This document shows positions 1-12,400 of a DNA stretch of 64,000 nt, in pieces. The notes beneath the pieces are model-generated. The model did no database searches. It was not told the DNA's origin and saw nothing but the letters and a program-made list of their open reading frames with translations. Where the stretch lies: NCBI GenBank assembly GCA_030248065.1, contig JASAMV010004419.1, positions 1 to 64,000 of the forward strand. Reading direction: 5' to 3'. The translations under genes were made by a program, and so were the position numbers. The DNA is from Rhynchonema sp. JSB1_4 (taxonomy: Eukaryota > Nematoda > Chromadorea > Monhysterida > Xyalidae). The stretch's first letter is position 1. Each line of letters starts with the position of its first letter.

Positions 1-32
1 CCGCTGTCACCAAATCAAACAGCATTGCTCAC

Positions 33-2154
33 TTGCACTCATTCGTTCCCCCGATCCTGTAGGTGACGCTGCTAATGCCCCCCTGCCAATCAGCTGGTGC
101 AGCGCGTCCACCCAAGCAGTTCAATATGCGGTACGCATCGGCAGCGCTGGTTGGCAAAACGGGGATTGTGGGCAGCGTGTTGTCTGTCTGTGCTTGTCCG
201 GCGGTGCGACCCGGATAGGTCCAGTTCTTGGCCGGTTCGTCCGGCGAAAGCGGGTCGCCTTTGCCGTTTCGCTAAAAGTGTAAATTATGGCATTGTGGTT
301 TGGTGCCCGTTTCGATCTGGTTTCTCAGACACAAAGTGCACCAGGTCATCATCAGTGCCAAGGAGCCATGTTACCCAAGAAAACATGCGAGCTGGCTTTA
401 TGCGCCTGGTATACCCATGCATACACTATTAATAAAACATGGTTGTGCAAACGTCTAAGGTCGTAAACTCGACAAAGGGTATTCTCCACGATTATACCTT
501 TGATAAAAAAAGTGCAAACAGTAGCTAAAACATCGTTCCCTTGTTTTACCTTGAGTGTTCCCCGTTGTGCACCAAACGACGGCATGTAGACCGAATCCGG
601 ATATGTCCCTTTGCCGGTGGGCGCGTATTGTGCCGGGTCGGAGTACAAAATCACACCCGCCACACCCCTGCGTGCTGCCTGTAGCACTTTGTCTCCTCTG
701 AACATCTTGCCGTAACGAATTAGGGCGATCGCACCGGTTAGATTGATTTTCAGGTCATGCTCGATTTGGTCGAAATCGTCGGCTGAAATGTTCTGAGGCG
801 GTTTTTTGTGAAACATCATTCCGGTACGGCCCTGCTGATGGTTTATGGGTCATAATTTGCTCATGGTCCCGTACGCTGGGGTATACGTTACTTGTTTGTA
901 AGGTACAGTATTTCGAGGTGCCAGCATGGACGTTGTTACGCAACAACGACCACACACTGATCGAATTTAGTTGTAAAAATAAATCCCGAAAAGTACTTGT
1001 GACCAGGATAGGATCACCGGTATCATTTTTATGATAATACATTTTACAAACAAGGCGAAAAAAAAACATCGCCAACTGACACGATCCAAAGTTGCAATAG
1101 ACGACACGTGCATGCACAGTCCCGCTGACGGCATACGCATTCCACCTGACTCCAGCACCGGGATCACCTTGTTCATTAGGCAACACAACGGGCGACACAC
1201 CAGTGCTGTTGAAACACCTTTTAACATCCGTGGCATGCAGCACTTGATACGTGTTCGGTCGGGTGTAGTCCGGGTATGACAGAAGGACGTTGTACTGAGC
1301 AAGATTGACGCCTGCGCAATTGGAAATAATCAGAAAGTTATATGTAGGTTTCGACTTATTCGACAGTCTCTTTTTGGCATTGCTGAAACCGTGCTTCAAC
1401 TACAGGAACCACGCAAGCACACCTCATGCATGATCAGGAACGTCGCTGATATAGGATTACTGCATTAACGCTTGAAACATCACCTGCCAATCCCTGTTTC
1501 TTCCACTGCGCCGCGATGTAATCAGCGACGCGTTTGTTCGCCTGTGTCCCGGCCACATGTGGCTTGGCGGTCAAGTTCCGCAGAAAATATCGAATTCCAT
1601 TTCCCGTGATTTCGGTGAACAGCTGACGTCGCAGCCAGGTCTCCATTGTTTCTGAAAACTTGCCACATTTATGTGTGCGCACATTTCCATCCGCATTTTC
1701 AGCACTTACGGCAAATTGAATATCCTGAGTTACGTTGGATGGGCATGATAACAACGGTGAGCCGATCTGTTTGGTTGGCCAAATCAATCAATTCGGATGT
1801 CACAGGCGCTGGTTGTTGCAGGAGTAAGTTTTATTTGTTCACCTCAGTTTCACTGGCTGGCGGTGCACCAGAACATTGTCAATGGGAAAATACACCAGAT
1901 GGCTACCCATGCGACCGCACCATCTGTGAGCCCGAAGAAACCCAATTCTAAGGAAACCTCAACAAAACATGTGATTTGATTGACAACTGACCGTGCAGCA
2001 CATCCTGATGTGTCTCGAATCGGCTGTAGTTCCTGGCCAAATAGTAGACACACATGACAGCCATGATGCCCACAAACAGTGCACCCAACACCCTCGCCGT
2101 ATGCAAACCGCCTGATCGGCTGCCCCCACCCATTTGTTTCATCCAAAACACCAT
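33..2154 (-). CDS. Glutamate carboxypeptidase II / NAALADase-like ectopeptidase, N-terminal part (runs off left edge)
   Basis: N-terminal part of an M28-family type II membrane peptidase like human FOLH1/NAALAD2, enzymes that trim C-terminal glutamate from peptides at the cell surface. Ex on chain on the minus strand: 1992-2154, 1484-1651, 1081-1311, 550-782, 33-271; all phases agree and the gene continues beyond base 1. Exon 1 encodes a short cytoplasmic tail and one signal-anchor helix (VLGALFVGIMAVMCVYYLA). Exon 2 begins the ectodomain (NLTAKPHVAGTQANKRVADY). Exon 3 carries AQYNVLLSYPDYTRPNTYQV, matching the family's HYDVLLSYPNKTHPN region. Exons 4-5 are the protease-associated domain, with IRYGKMFRGDKV, GVILYSDPAQYAP and GDPLSPDEPAKNW. 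The zinc-binding catalytic domain lies outside the window, so activity cannot be judged. The start is the first ATG before the anchor. The promoter would lie in the gap shared with the divergent neighbour. Confidence 0.88.
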
Positions 2155-3841
2155 TTTGGCTGATGTTTCAAAGTTGAGGCGAATTGTCCCGAAATTATTT
2201 GTCTGTAATGGAATGTGCTGAGTGCACTAATGTTGGTTTGTTTCGCCCTGCTTTCGTAGACAGACCGAGGCTGTCTTTTATTGCTGGGTTGTAACATCGA
2301 TCACTGCGTGCAAACTCATAACCAGAGCTCCGTCACAGCATCTACTGTACATAGCGACGGCAGAGACACGAGGCGAGCGAAGTCAAGCGAACAGGGATCG
2401 AACGAGATTTAGCTCTCGAGATCGAGTTTCGGGATTGGCATCGATAACTGCGTCATTCGGGATTAAATTTCTGACTTCAAAAATTAGATTTTATGAACAA
2501 GATGCGCATAAATTAACACTTATAACAGCAGACACTTTTTGCACAAGGGCGACAGAGATAAACGCGTGTTGCTCACGAAAATCTCCATAATTTGTTCGAA
2601 ACATTAGCAGTGTTTGTCGCACAACAAAATGCGACTGTAAGCAGCATCACCTTGAGGCCTATGTAGATAGGGTAGGTAGTTTTCGGTGTTCATAACCGAT
2701 TTTCCAAGAAAAACAAACGGACCGACTGTGTTTTTCACAACTAGTTTTCTCAACTTACACATCAGCTTGCTGATTGCGTTTCATATGACACCAAAACTCA
2801 GAAAATGGGTGGCGATAGGATATACTTGACTGTGTCGATGTACGCATTGTCCCTGGAATGAGTTTTGATGGACTGCGCGTGTCAGCAAGCGACAGCTATG
2901 TACATAGTCATGTTAAAACAGTAATTTGTCATCGAAATACGAGTGAGAGACACAGAAAGAGGATCCTTGGCTGAGCCAGAGAGCGGTAAAGATTCAAAGA
3001 CATGTGGTGCAACAAGGCATTAGCGTATTGCATAGTACGCCGGGATGAAAGCGATTATAATTCTTTATACGCGCACATAAAATGTTTGGTGGGAGATAAT
3101 TTACGCCTAAGTTTTGTCGGCTTTTATGGCCGACGAGCACTTTCAGTTGCGAAAATGTGCCATAGTTTTTTGGCACCGTTTAGCAGCGTACCCATCCACC
3201 GCGGAGACAACAGCAACAGCGATCTTATGAAAACTTGTCATCCGTCATCGTGACAACATGAGAGAAAGGGATTGCGGGCTCAGCTCAGTCAGACAAACGG
3301 GTGAGCGTTCGTCTTTTTTGCTATTCTGTTGCTGTTTTTTTGCTTGCTGCAGCGTGATTGACAGAATTGAGCGTTCCATTATGCCAGAACTGTTAATGTG
3401 CGGCCATTTTTTCGAAAATTACTCTGTTTGCAAACGGTTATTCGTTGTACCCCATTTTTATGACGCTAGAATTGAAGACCAAAGTGTGAAAAGAGACATT
3501 CGAAAAGTATTTGAACAGAAAACATTGTCAAAATCAATGTTTCAGCTTGCTGTCAGAAAGTTGTCATGAACGGTTTTGAACTGACTATCTTTTTTACGAA
3601 AGTAAGAGTTTACACACGACGCCGAATGACAATCTATGGAACTGAAACGGAATACAACAATGGTGATTTGAACTCGAAGATTCATAACCCATGCCAAGCA
3701 GAAAACGAACAGGCTTAAAAAAGCCAAAAACGGCATATGCAAAAATGGACGGATTTGCCGTAGGCTTGAACTTTCACTGAAAATATAATATATTTACCGA
3801 CAAGCCGATTGACCGATTTTGACAACAATCATCACGATATC
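2155..3841. other. Divergent intergenic region
   Basis: About 1.7 kb between the start codons of the minus-strand peptidase gene and the plus-strand PAN/sushi gene. It should hold both promoters and 5' UTRs. I see no open frame with family resemblance and no clear repeat. One copy of the motif GATGTTTCA lies at 2162-2170, just upstream of the peptidase start codon. Confidence 0.5.
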
Positions 3842-6800
3842 ATGGCCATGTTGCCGACAATCGCTCTGCTTGCTATTGTTGCCACGCAATTGCACACATC
3901 CAGTGGAGCAGGTTCGGGTATATTACGGTAGGGTTTATGCACGTGTGAGGAATTACCAACACGCAGATCACGCAGAATGACAAAAAAGTTTGTTCTTGTT
4001 CCCTTCCAATTTATTGGACTCTTTTTTTAAGACAAACGAAATGAGCCTGCGTGTAACTATACTTGATAAGTAGCCCAAGCCGCTTCACAGAATGAAACAC
4101 TTCCCCCGCAATGGCACCAAACAACATGATTACGTTTGATTTGCATTTCAGAGTACGAACCCAAACATGCAGTAATGTACACTTCCAAAAAACCGGAAAA
4201 GACTGTCAAATGTCCAGACAAAAAACAAGCGGTCGAAGTGGACTTGACCGAGTGTCAAGGCAGATGTCTTTATTCACCGGACTGCTGTGGCGTAGCGTAC
4301 CACGCCAGTACCAGAACCTGTCATTACTTGCCTGGCAAGCATTTTGGAAGATATGGCACAAGCGCCGATTACAATACAACATACAAACCAGGCGACTGCG
4401 AGTACTATCCTTTGATGCGTGAGTGGCAGAACATCCATGTACATGCATGCATGCACATGGTTGGCGTCAAATTTTGCAAATGGGCTAAGGCCGCCTTCAC
4501 AATGCAAGCGCGTTAGCGTGTTAGCGCGTTAGCGTGCGAGATGCGCACGCTTTTGCATTCACAATGGAAAAAGCTGATTAGCGCGTTAGCGCGTTAGCGT
4601 GCGAGCAACTTTTCTCGCACGCTAACGAGCAGATGCGCAACGCGCTTTTGCATTCACAATGCAAAGCTGATTAGCGCGTTGGCGCGTTAGCGTGCACGCT
4701 AACGCGCTTTTCACGATTAGGACTGGCTCTAATTTTTTTGCGCGTTAGCACTGGATGCGCGTGTTCTAAAGTTTATAATTTAATTTGAAAACATTATCAG
4801 GCCACAAAAAATGTGAAAACATAGGAAATAAAGCCTGCTGCGTTCACTGAGACTTTTTTTGTTCCATTTTGATGCTTAGAAGCATATCTTATTACGCTAT
4901 CAATCGATTGAGGCAAACAGTTTCGGCTGCTCTTATATTAGCTGCAAGCAAACGTTGCGCAGAACGTTGTTCATCTGCTTATGTGTTGTGTATCCTCTCA
5001 GGTGGTATAATTGTGATGCATGACACGACAAGGAGACTGTATCGCACGCATGGATTGTTCTTGTCGTAAATAGCTAGATTTTCCAATTGAGCAAAATGTT
5101 CCTTTAGAATCAAAATAAGTTTGAATGAATCTTGAAAGTGATTGGTTGCCGTTTTCAAAACAAAGGAAATAAAAAATTCGGCATTTTCCAACACCCAGAC
5201 CAACGGGCATTGTGAATGCAAACGCGTTTTGCTGATTAGCGCGTTAGCGCGTTAGCGCATTAGCGTGTCACTGATAAGCGCGCACGCTAACGCGCTTTTT
5301 CAATTTTCCATTGTGAATGCAAAAGCGTGCGGAAAAAGCGTGCACGCTAATCAGCAACACGCTAACGCGCTAACGCGCTAACACGCTAACGCGCTGCATT
5401 GTGAATGCGGCCTAATGGTTTTGTCGTCAAATCATCTCGTCAAAGAAAGTCGTCGAGCATGAGCCCCAAACGAGCGCGAAAACTAATGCATGTGATCGAC
5501 GACTTTATTTGACGAGATGATTTGACCACATTACTATAAGCCTGCAAGTGCAATGCAATCGATCCAGTACTGCCGTCGTGTGAGACTCCAAACTGCTGCC
5601 TATCATTTTTGGATTTTTCGAACATGCTTTTCTAGCTACATAGATTGAAGGCAGTGAGTGAGGTCAGGAACTTGATTCTTTGACTAACTGTGCAGAGGTG
5701 GCGACTTTCGATTGAAAAATATCTGTTATAAACAGTCGACTTATTGACGCATGTTGTGTGCTTGAGTATTCAGGACACTATTTTTTGAAATCTTGATTTT
5801 CAAGCGCACAATGAGCCGGATTCTCATCGCCGCCACAAAAGCGGTCGCATTTGTTGATCGGCTTTACTTTTGAGATCGATTATCACCTTGCATATCAAAA
5901 ATACTAGTATTTAGTCAAACTGAACTACGCGAAAGTGGAAACTGAACTCAAAGCTGGCCTTGATGCAAACTACTGTAAGCGTTCAGGTGCACTGGATGCT
6001 GTCTTGTGGACGTGCCTTGCACAAAAGATCAATGACGATACGATTTAGCCTTGTGGGCACGCATTGCGTTGGATCTGTAGATGCAGGCTAAAGCGTACAG
6101 GCTAACAACAATCGAACGACAACCAACGTGCTATACTTTCCTCCAGGCAACAACAAGTTCGGAGGCACATGTATGAAGGACCCTTTCGGCAACACAGGCA
6201 GGTGCTTGCCGTGCCACGTCTCACATCCTTTGAGGTGCGGCAAGATCAACTGCAACCAGATTGAATGCGCAAGTCCCTGTATCGACATTTATCAAAGTAA
6301 TGCAACACCACAATTTTTGCAAACCGCACATTCTTGAGAAAAAACTTTAACGAAACCCTTCTGTAAAAAGGTTGCTTTCTGCCCTTGCCACCCGAGGCCC
6401 ATGGCGAGATGTCCGGTGATGGAAACAGCCCAAATCCACAATACATCAAGAGCGGGACAAACGCCAGGATGACGTGCACGGATCCAAATCGATACGTCTA
6501 CGGCACCAAAGGACAACTGACGCATGCTTTCGGCTGCGAGAATGGTGTAGGATGGATCTTAAACGGAGCCATACTTCAGTGTAGACCAAGTTGGCGATAA
6601 TTTGATTGGTGTTGATAAATACAGAAATGACGTAATTCATAGGAATTCATTTTAGCGTGCAGTCGAGCCGAGTTGCCAGCGACGTTGCCCGACCATTCAG
6701 AGTTGGTCGGCTTCAGTTTTCAGGAGCTGCCAGAAGAGAGATTGAAAGGTCGCAGTGTTGTGCACGACGAGGCGATCATCAGGTATGCTTAGGTCAAACA

Positions 6801-8996
6801 AACTTCGTTCTCTGAGAGAACAGATAATAAACTTCAATAAGGATGAACAAGAATGTCGTACGCCAAAGCACGTTTGAATTTGTTCTCCATTCTGCCAGAG
6901 AACGAAGTACTGTGCATACCGTATACCTTTAAGGGGGCCCTTAATGCCCTTTTTTTCGCTTCAACCCCCCCACACCCCAAACCCCCCCACCCCCCCCCAC
7001 CTTTAAGGTTTCTCACGGGGTTTTCACTAGATAATGATGTAAAAACCCTAAGCCTAAGTCGAGTAATGCAACTTTCAAGCAAACACAGCATTCTACCTCG
7101 TATCAGGTGTAAGTCGGGCTACAAATGGGCCACAACCGACTTTATGTGGCAGGAAGGCACGATTAAGTTTCTGCACGCGCGTCTATCATCCAAACTTCGA
7201 CTCTGGAAATGCGGTGCCAGCGGCGAATGGGTCGAGTCCTATAAGTCTGACGACAATCGTTGTAAGTATTATACCATTTCTAATCTGTGTAATTCCCATG
7301 TGCGGGTCTATTTGATGCAGATTTGAGTTCCAGAACAAAATATGATAAATGTGCACATGTTGGTGCTTTGAATTCCCGCGCACGTCTACTCAACAAAAAA
7401 GTGACCGATAGTGCAGTTTAGTGGCCGGTTTTGCAGATTAGCAGATTAAGCTCGTTCTGCTGCGTGCGGCTTCCTATCTAATACATGCCGGCCAGAAAAG
7501 TGCCCCCCAAAACTGCAGTTCCGGGCACTTTTTTGATTGGTATGGATGGTGAGTACGATAGTCCATCCCGGTGCATTTCTATCACAAGCATAAAATTTGT
7601 AGGCTGTGTACGGAGTTCAACATAAAATTTTCCAAGCAAAAAATGTTCTCAATCAAGACAGTGGCCATTGCAACGCGCGGTGACCAAATTGCCACGTTGC
7701 GATCCACAAATGGCTCACCCGTTGCAGGTATCCCGGACCCGAATGCCCCTTACGACTGGCTGGTCATCGCGCTGAGCACGTTCGTGGTGCTACTCCTCAT
7801 TCTAATAATAATATCGTGCTCCATCAACGTGTTCTGCTTCGTCAGCAGAAGAATAAGGTGCGTTTCTTTGTGATTGCTTTTCTGAACACGTACAGAGTGG
7901 TCAGAAAGAAGGTCTCTGCAAAGGTGCAGTGCGTTTTTTAAATTCTGAGCTCCTGACAGTGAGGGTATATGTATATCCCTATAGAGAGGGATCGCGCAAA
8001 ATAATCCAGAGAGACAATAAGAATAAAGCCTGGATGACATAGACTGTATGTTATACTGTCAGCTTATGAATCAATCTCAATGTGTTCATGGTCCAACTGA
8101 GTGCGCTCCATCCGTTCCAAGTTCAAATTTCTCCAAAGCTTCAACGGCAGGCGACCATGTTCGCGCGGCGGTTTGAAATTTTATTCTTGTCTGTTGTTGT
8201 ATCGATGTGCAATGCTGTTGTTTCTTCATTGCTGGAGACCATCTGTACGTTGGTACAGAATATGCTGCAAGTCACATTCCACGATTGCTTGTGCTCTTGA
8301 ATTGTATTTTGATTTACGGTAGCTCAGAAGTTTGCTGTTGTGGCTGAAATTGTCATGGTCAGATCCGGGTCAATTTCGATAAGGATTGGGTTACCGTGAC
8401 AAGTGAGATCAAGCAATGTTAGAAAAAATCAAAGTTCTTCATCAGTGCAAAACCAGAATCCCGTTTGAGTCCATGTGAGATTTCGGTCATCTCGTGAAGT
8501 GCGTTCATTGTCAAATCAGAGTTCGTACTCTGATGTTTCACGTAAGCAAAGCGGTAATTTCGCTTGGTGCTTATAAACGGCATTTCACGCAAACTGTCAG
8601 AGTACAAACTACATCTACGATGTTGACCAGTGCACCGCATGCTTGCAGGGATCCTACTTCTGTGAACTCCCTTGTACATGCGCTAGCATCTACAATTTGG
8701 AAGTGGTAACCACCACTTTGGAGTTTTGACACCACATGCTTTTTTGCAGAACCGTCCCAGAAGCGGTGTTTGGCAGCCAAGAGAATCTGACAGATACGGC
8801 CGACAGTGACGATCAACAAAATGTGCCGCCGCCGGTGGAACCAAAAGGCTAGAAATTGCACAAAAAACATTACAAAAAAATCATGATGTTTTGCATGCGC
8901 CCATTCTGATTGTGATGTCCCGTTACAGTGGAAGTTGTCTACATCAAAGATCCCGCCAGCGCCGAAAAAGAGAAGGAAAACGAAAAAGCAAAGTGA
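3842..8996 (+). CDS. Single-pass membrane protein with PAN/apple-like and sushi (CCP) domains
   Basis: Cell-surface protein of unrecognised orthology. Exons: 3842-3911 (signal peptide MAMLPTIALLAIVATQLHTS), 4152-4418 (PAN/apple-like, with CQGRCLYSPDCCGVAYH and TRTCHYLPGK), 6147-6296 (Cys-rich, CLPCHVSHPLRCGKINCNQI), 6371-6589 (sushi 1: C, MTC, FGC, LQC), 6656-6782 plus 7107-7261 (sushi 2), a transmembrane exon ending at 7857 (helix WLVIALSTFVVLLLILIIIS), then tail exons 8750-8847 and 8929-8996. Phases agree through 7261 and again from 7857 onward; the link from 7261 to the transmembrane exon, where the last sushi cysteine should be completed, is unresolved. The junction at 8847 needs a GC-AG intron; without splicing the tail would stop at 8852. 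The tail is acidic and proline-rich, then lysine/glutamate-rich. Introns 2 and 5-6 carry inverted-repeat elements. PAN and sushi folds bind proteins or glycans; the ligand is unknown. Confidence 0.7.
4489..5412. repeat. Long foldback repeat built on GCGTTAGCGC units
   Basis: Two arrays of near-palindromic units (GCGTTAGCGCGTTAGCGTG and relatives) at about 4512-4700 and 5232-5395 face each other around roughly 500 bp of AT-rich unique DNA. The outer ends are inverted copies: AAGGCCGCCTTCACAATGCA on the left and TGCATTGTGAATGCGGCCTA on the right. It lies inside intron 2 of the PAN/sushi gene. No transposase frame is visible, so it could be a foldback transposon or an expanded satellite. Confidence 0.7.
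5413..5545. repeat. Short inverted-repeat element, copy 1
   Basis: Ends are inverted: GTCAAATCATCTCGTCAAA near 5428 and TTTGACGAGATGATTTGAC near 5507-5525. A second copy with the same ends and a similar core lies at 50666-50800 in a Scribble intron. Both copies follow a GCGGCC sequence, so the true element may start slightly upstream. Non-coding, MITE-like. Confidence 0.7.
6916..7017. repeat. C-rich imperfect inverted repeat in intron
   Basis: Starts TACCGTATACCTTTAAGG and ends CCTTTAAGGTTTCTCACGG around a run of C-rich DNA. It resembles in layout the larger TA-flanked element at 33985-34400, which also begins CCGTAT and is C-rich inside. Likely a short decayed relative. Confidence 0.35.
7394..7535. 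repeat. MITE-like inverted repeat in intron
   Basis: Left end CAAAAAAGTGACCGATAGTG and right end inverted (CCGGGCACTTTTTTG), with GCAGTTT and GGCCGG blocks matching further in. About 140 bp, non-coding. It occupies the intron between the second sushi exon and the transmembrane exon, which complicates exon prediction there. Confidence 0.45.
8157..8706 (+). other. Candidate secreted cysteine-rich peptide exons, nested near the 3' end of the PAN/sushi gene
   Basis: An ATG at 8157 opens a signal-peptide-like stretch (MFARRFEILFLSVVVSMCNA). At about 8600-8706 another open stretch reads YDVDQCTACLQGSYFCELPC followed by a further TCAS, with six cysteines in about 20 residues. It does not fit in phase between the transmembrane and tail exons of the host gene. 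It may be a separate short gene or an alternative exon. The cysteine spacing loosely recalls the 6147-6296 exon. Splicing between the two pieces and the stop are unresolved, so this is a candidate only. Confidence 0.3.
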
Positions 8997-9017
8997 ATCG
9001 CAAGATCCAACAACGTA

Positions 9018-9023
9018 AATAAA
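9018..9023 (+). terminator. Polyadenylation signal AATAAA
   Basis: An AATAAA hexamer sits 22 bp after the predicted TGA of the PAN/sushi gene (8994-8996), the expected position for 3' end formation. Confidence 0.5.
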
Positions 9024-9439
9024 ACTATGCAATCTTACCCTTTGTTTCAGTAACAATAATAATCATGGCCAGAAATAATTTGACGTCAAAAAATAGTGCA
9101 AATTTGACATGAGTGCACATGCGATTTCTGAAACCATTTGGAACCTGATGAATATGACTACTGTTCTATTTTTGCTGATAATTTATCTGCTAGATGATGA
9201 AATGATAAATTCGTTAGCGATTTATGGAGATCAAACGGAATAAAACAATACTGACTTGCACTTGAAAAGTTTGGCGATTACGATTCTGAGGACTACGGAC
9301 TCCCGATGTGAAATATTATACGAATTTTCTCAATCGTTCAATTTCTATGGCAACAAATATGTGAAAGAAAATAAATTTGATCTATCTTCATCATGGTACG
9401 ATGAACACATTTCACAGGCGTAAACGAAAATGAGCATTT
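9024..9439. other. Convergent intergenic gap
   Basis: About 0.4 kb between the 3' ends of the plus-strand PAN/sushi gene and the minus-strand TSP1 gene. A short acidic open stretch at about 9270-9312 (KFGDYDSEDYGLPM then stop) and an AATAAA near 9369 could mark an alternative last exon of the PAN/sushi gene. Splice phase does not support it, so it is not annotated as coding. Confidence 0.3.
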
Positions 9440-12400
9440 TCACCAGAAGAACAACAGAGTTGAGCATCCAAAGTCATTGCAAGGATGCGGGTCGATCTCG
9501 ACCGCTTTACCGACACAGCCATTCTGGAAAAGTTTACTTTGTGCAAAAAAAGCATTCCAATACGATGAAATCGATTAAGAACCAACGAAATTCGAACCTT
9601 CCATTCCACCTCTTCTTCATCTACGCATTGTCTCCGATGAGTCCGTGACCCACCACCACACGTTTTGTCACATTCAGACCACGCGGCCCAGTCTGTCCAT
9701 GTGGGACATGCATGCTCGTGGCATGGTGATGTTTCTGCATGTTGGGTTGGCTTGAAATTATTCGGGATTCCTGGCTCACCATAATGTGGAACTGAATTGT
9801 GAACTGATGGACATGATGACCACTGACGATGACCTGGTGCACCGTCTGGTTGTCAGCAACTCCGCATTTATCAAGATGAAAAGCAGGAACGAACTCTGTT
9901 CAGTGGGACATCCGGGTGCGATACACTTTGCGCGTGACGCTGTGCGCACACCGCCACCACATGTGTGAGTGCAAGGTGACCACTCAGACCAGTTGATCGT
10001 CAGTTGACACGCACCTGTGTGAAACATCAGCTGGTCTTACTTTCTCCTTCTTTTCATTCGTATTTTCCTGTAACCAACCGGCCGAGCACGGTTCCTCCTG
10101 CGAATCCCGTCCGAGACATTCCCCGTCGCCCGTGCATTCACGCGTGCGCACGCGTTGTCCTTGACCACATGTGGCTGAACAGCTGCCTGCAAATGAAGCG
10201 ATCATTTGAAGCGATACCTGGACGCAGAGCCGATGGGCACGATCACATGACAAACAGCATCCACTGAATTAATTGATTCATCAATTTTGGTCGGTCTTTC
10301 TTGACCGAACGATACTTCGGAAGTGTTGATGTTACGTTGAGAATTGTCGAACGTGATCGTAAATCACGACACGACTTCTTCTAAATTCACTGCAGTCAAG
10401 TGACTATAATGACCCGATCAGCGTTTTTTTGAAAATAATTCTAAATAACCAACCCCAACTGCCCCATTCGGCCCATATCGGGCATGGGTCAATTTCACAA
10501 TCCTCCACATCGTACGCCTCACCCGGACTGCACCCGCCTTCCAATGGGCATGCACGGGTGCGCACACGTTGACCACCACCACACGAAACACTGAAGAAAA
10601 TGAAAACGGGGAATGCAAGTACAAACCAAAACCAAGTACAGCCCAGAACCCAGGAAACACTGAAGAGCACGGTGTGGGTTGGGGTGACAGTGATAAAATA
10701 TGCATAAGTTGTGCAGACCATTTTAATTTCCCGTTTCAAGTTGTTTTCGCCGGTGCATCGGATTGGCACGCAACCCGAAAAACACGCGCGAATTGTTCTG
10801 CTTGTGCAAAAGTTCGTGTTGCTTTTGGGCAACACACAGCATATCAATGTACCAACCTGCAACTGCTCATCGCTCCCCATTCACCCCACTCCGGGCAGGG
10901 TCGTTGGTTGCAGATGTCTTCTTCAGACTCCAAACCCGGACAGCCGCCTTCGACCGGACACTGACGAGCTCTGCAATCCGAGCATACTTTTGTGTCGTTT
11001 TATTACTGATGATGTCCCCGGGCCACCCACCGATTTCTACTTCCCCCTCCACACACCACACTGCAGTTAGACCAGGGCATCCAATCCGACCAGTGGTGGC
11101 ACGGACCCGCATCACATTGCTCGGCGTCAACGTCAGATCCGTCGCATTGACATTCCAGACGGCCGACTGCGTCCGCACCTGACACGGGTTCATTTTGAAA
11201 GATTGAAAGTTTACTATTTTGAATTATATCAGTTTTTACCAGCACACATTTCCTCGTCAGTCTCGCAGAAACGTTTCCGATCCCGGACACCGATGGCACA
11301 GCTTACCGAGCACGACGACCTGAAATCGGATTCAGAAATTAAAAAAGGTATCATAAAAAGATCTCAAAAAGTAGTAAAACGAGACCATTCGCGCCAATCG
11401 CCCCATCGCGGACAGGCGAACAGCGAACATTGCTCTTCAGTCTCAAGTGGCTCGTCACAGTGACATGTAGGGTCAGACAGACGGTCTTCACTATCGCACC
11501 ATGAAACATCGACGTTGCAGGCACGATGGCGATAGCGCACGCCGCCACCACAGGACACCTGAAGGAATAGGGGGTTAATTTATGGAAATCAGTTGAATGT
11601 CAAATTCCATTGGCCTGAAATTTGAGCAGTGGGAAAGGTTCTAGGTAGTTCAGGAAACGTCAAAACATTAGTTGCGTTTCCTTTCGACCGGTCGATCATC
11701 GCCGGTCTCATTTCAAAAAAAATGAACGAAATTAATCACAAGTCATTCACCGTGCACTGTTGCCAGTTCTCCCACTGTTCAACGTGTGCACAGAAGTACT
11801 GGTTGCAGTCACGTGATTCGTCCACGACATCCACTCCCATCCCATCTTCGCAGCGACAACTTGGATCCGTCTCTAGTCGACTACCGAAACATCTGGTCTC
11901 GTCACGGTTACACTGACGAGTCCTGGTCTGCAGCCCGCCGCCGCAATCCGCTGTGCACGTCGACCATTCAGTCCAGGATGTGTATGCGGCACAAGTGTGC
12001 TCGTTACATGCTGAGGTTTCATTGGGTGCACCTGTGCGAGCGTACACAAAGTACATACATAAGTGGCCTTTTCTTATGTCCTTACTACATACATACATAC
12101 CATGTATGTACATGTAGGTTCTAACGCACTTTCGATGGATGACGTGGTGCATCGCCCGTCCGTAATAAGAAAAGGTAGAATTGGGAAACATAAACGCGCC
12201 CGCCACACAAACAAAACTCGAATTATCAATGTTTATTTCAATCATGTTTCCGTTTCTGCATCAATATTCAATTCAGTTCTGCATACAGTATGCTTCACGG
12301 ATCGAAAACGAAAACGCACTGACCTTCACAGCCACACGAATCATCCTCTCCAAACACAGTGCTCAAACAGTATCCTTCATCAATCAGGCACGTTCGTTGC

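Noticed and set aside
9270..9312. Acidic C-terminal exon reading YDSEDYGLPM
   Set aside because: No acceptor in the right phase to join the PAN/sushi tail; could be chance.
10186..10253. Extra TSP1-gene exon reading CDRAHRLCVQ
   Set aside because: Direct joining of exons 10454-10590 and 10079-10186 restores the canonical WGSWGSCSATC core in phase, so this stretch is intron.
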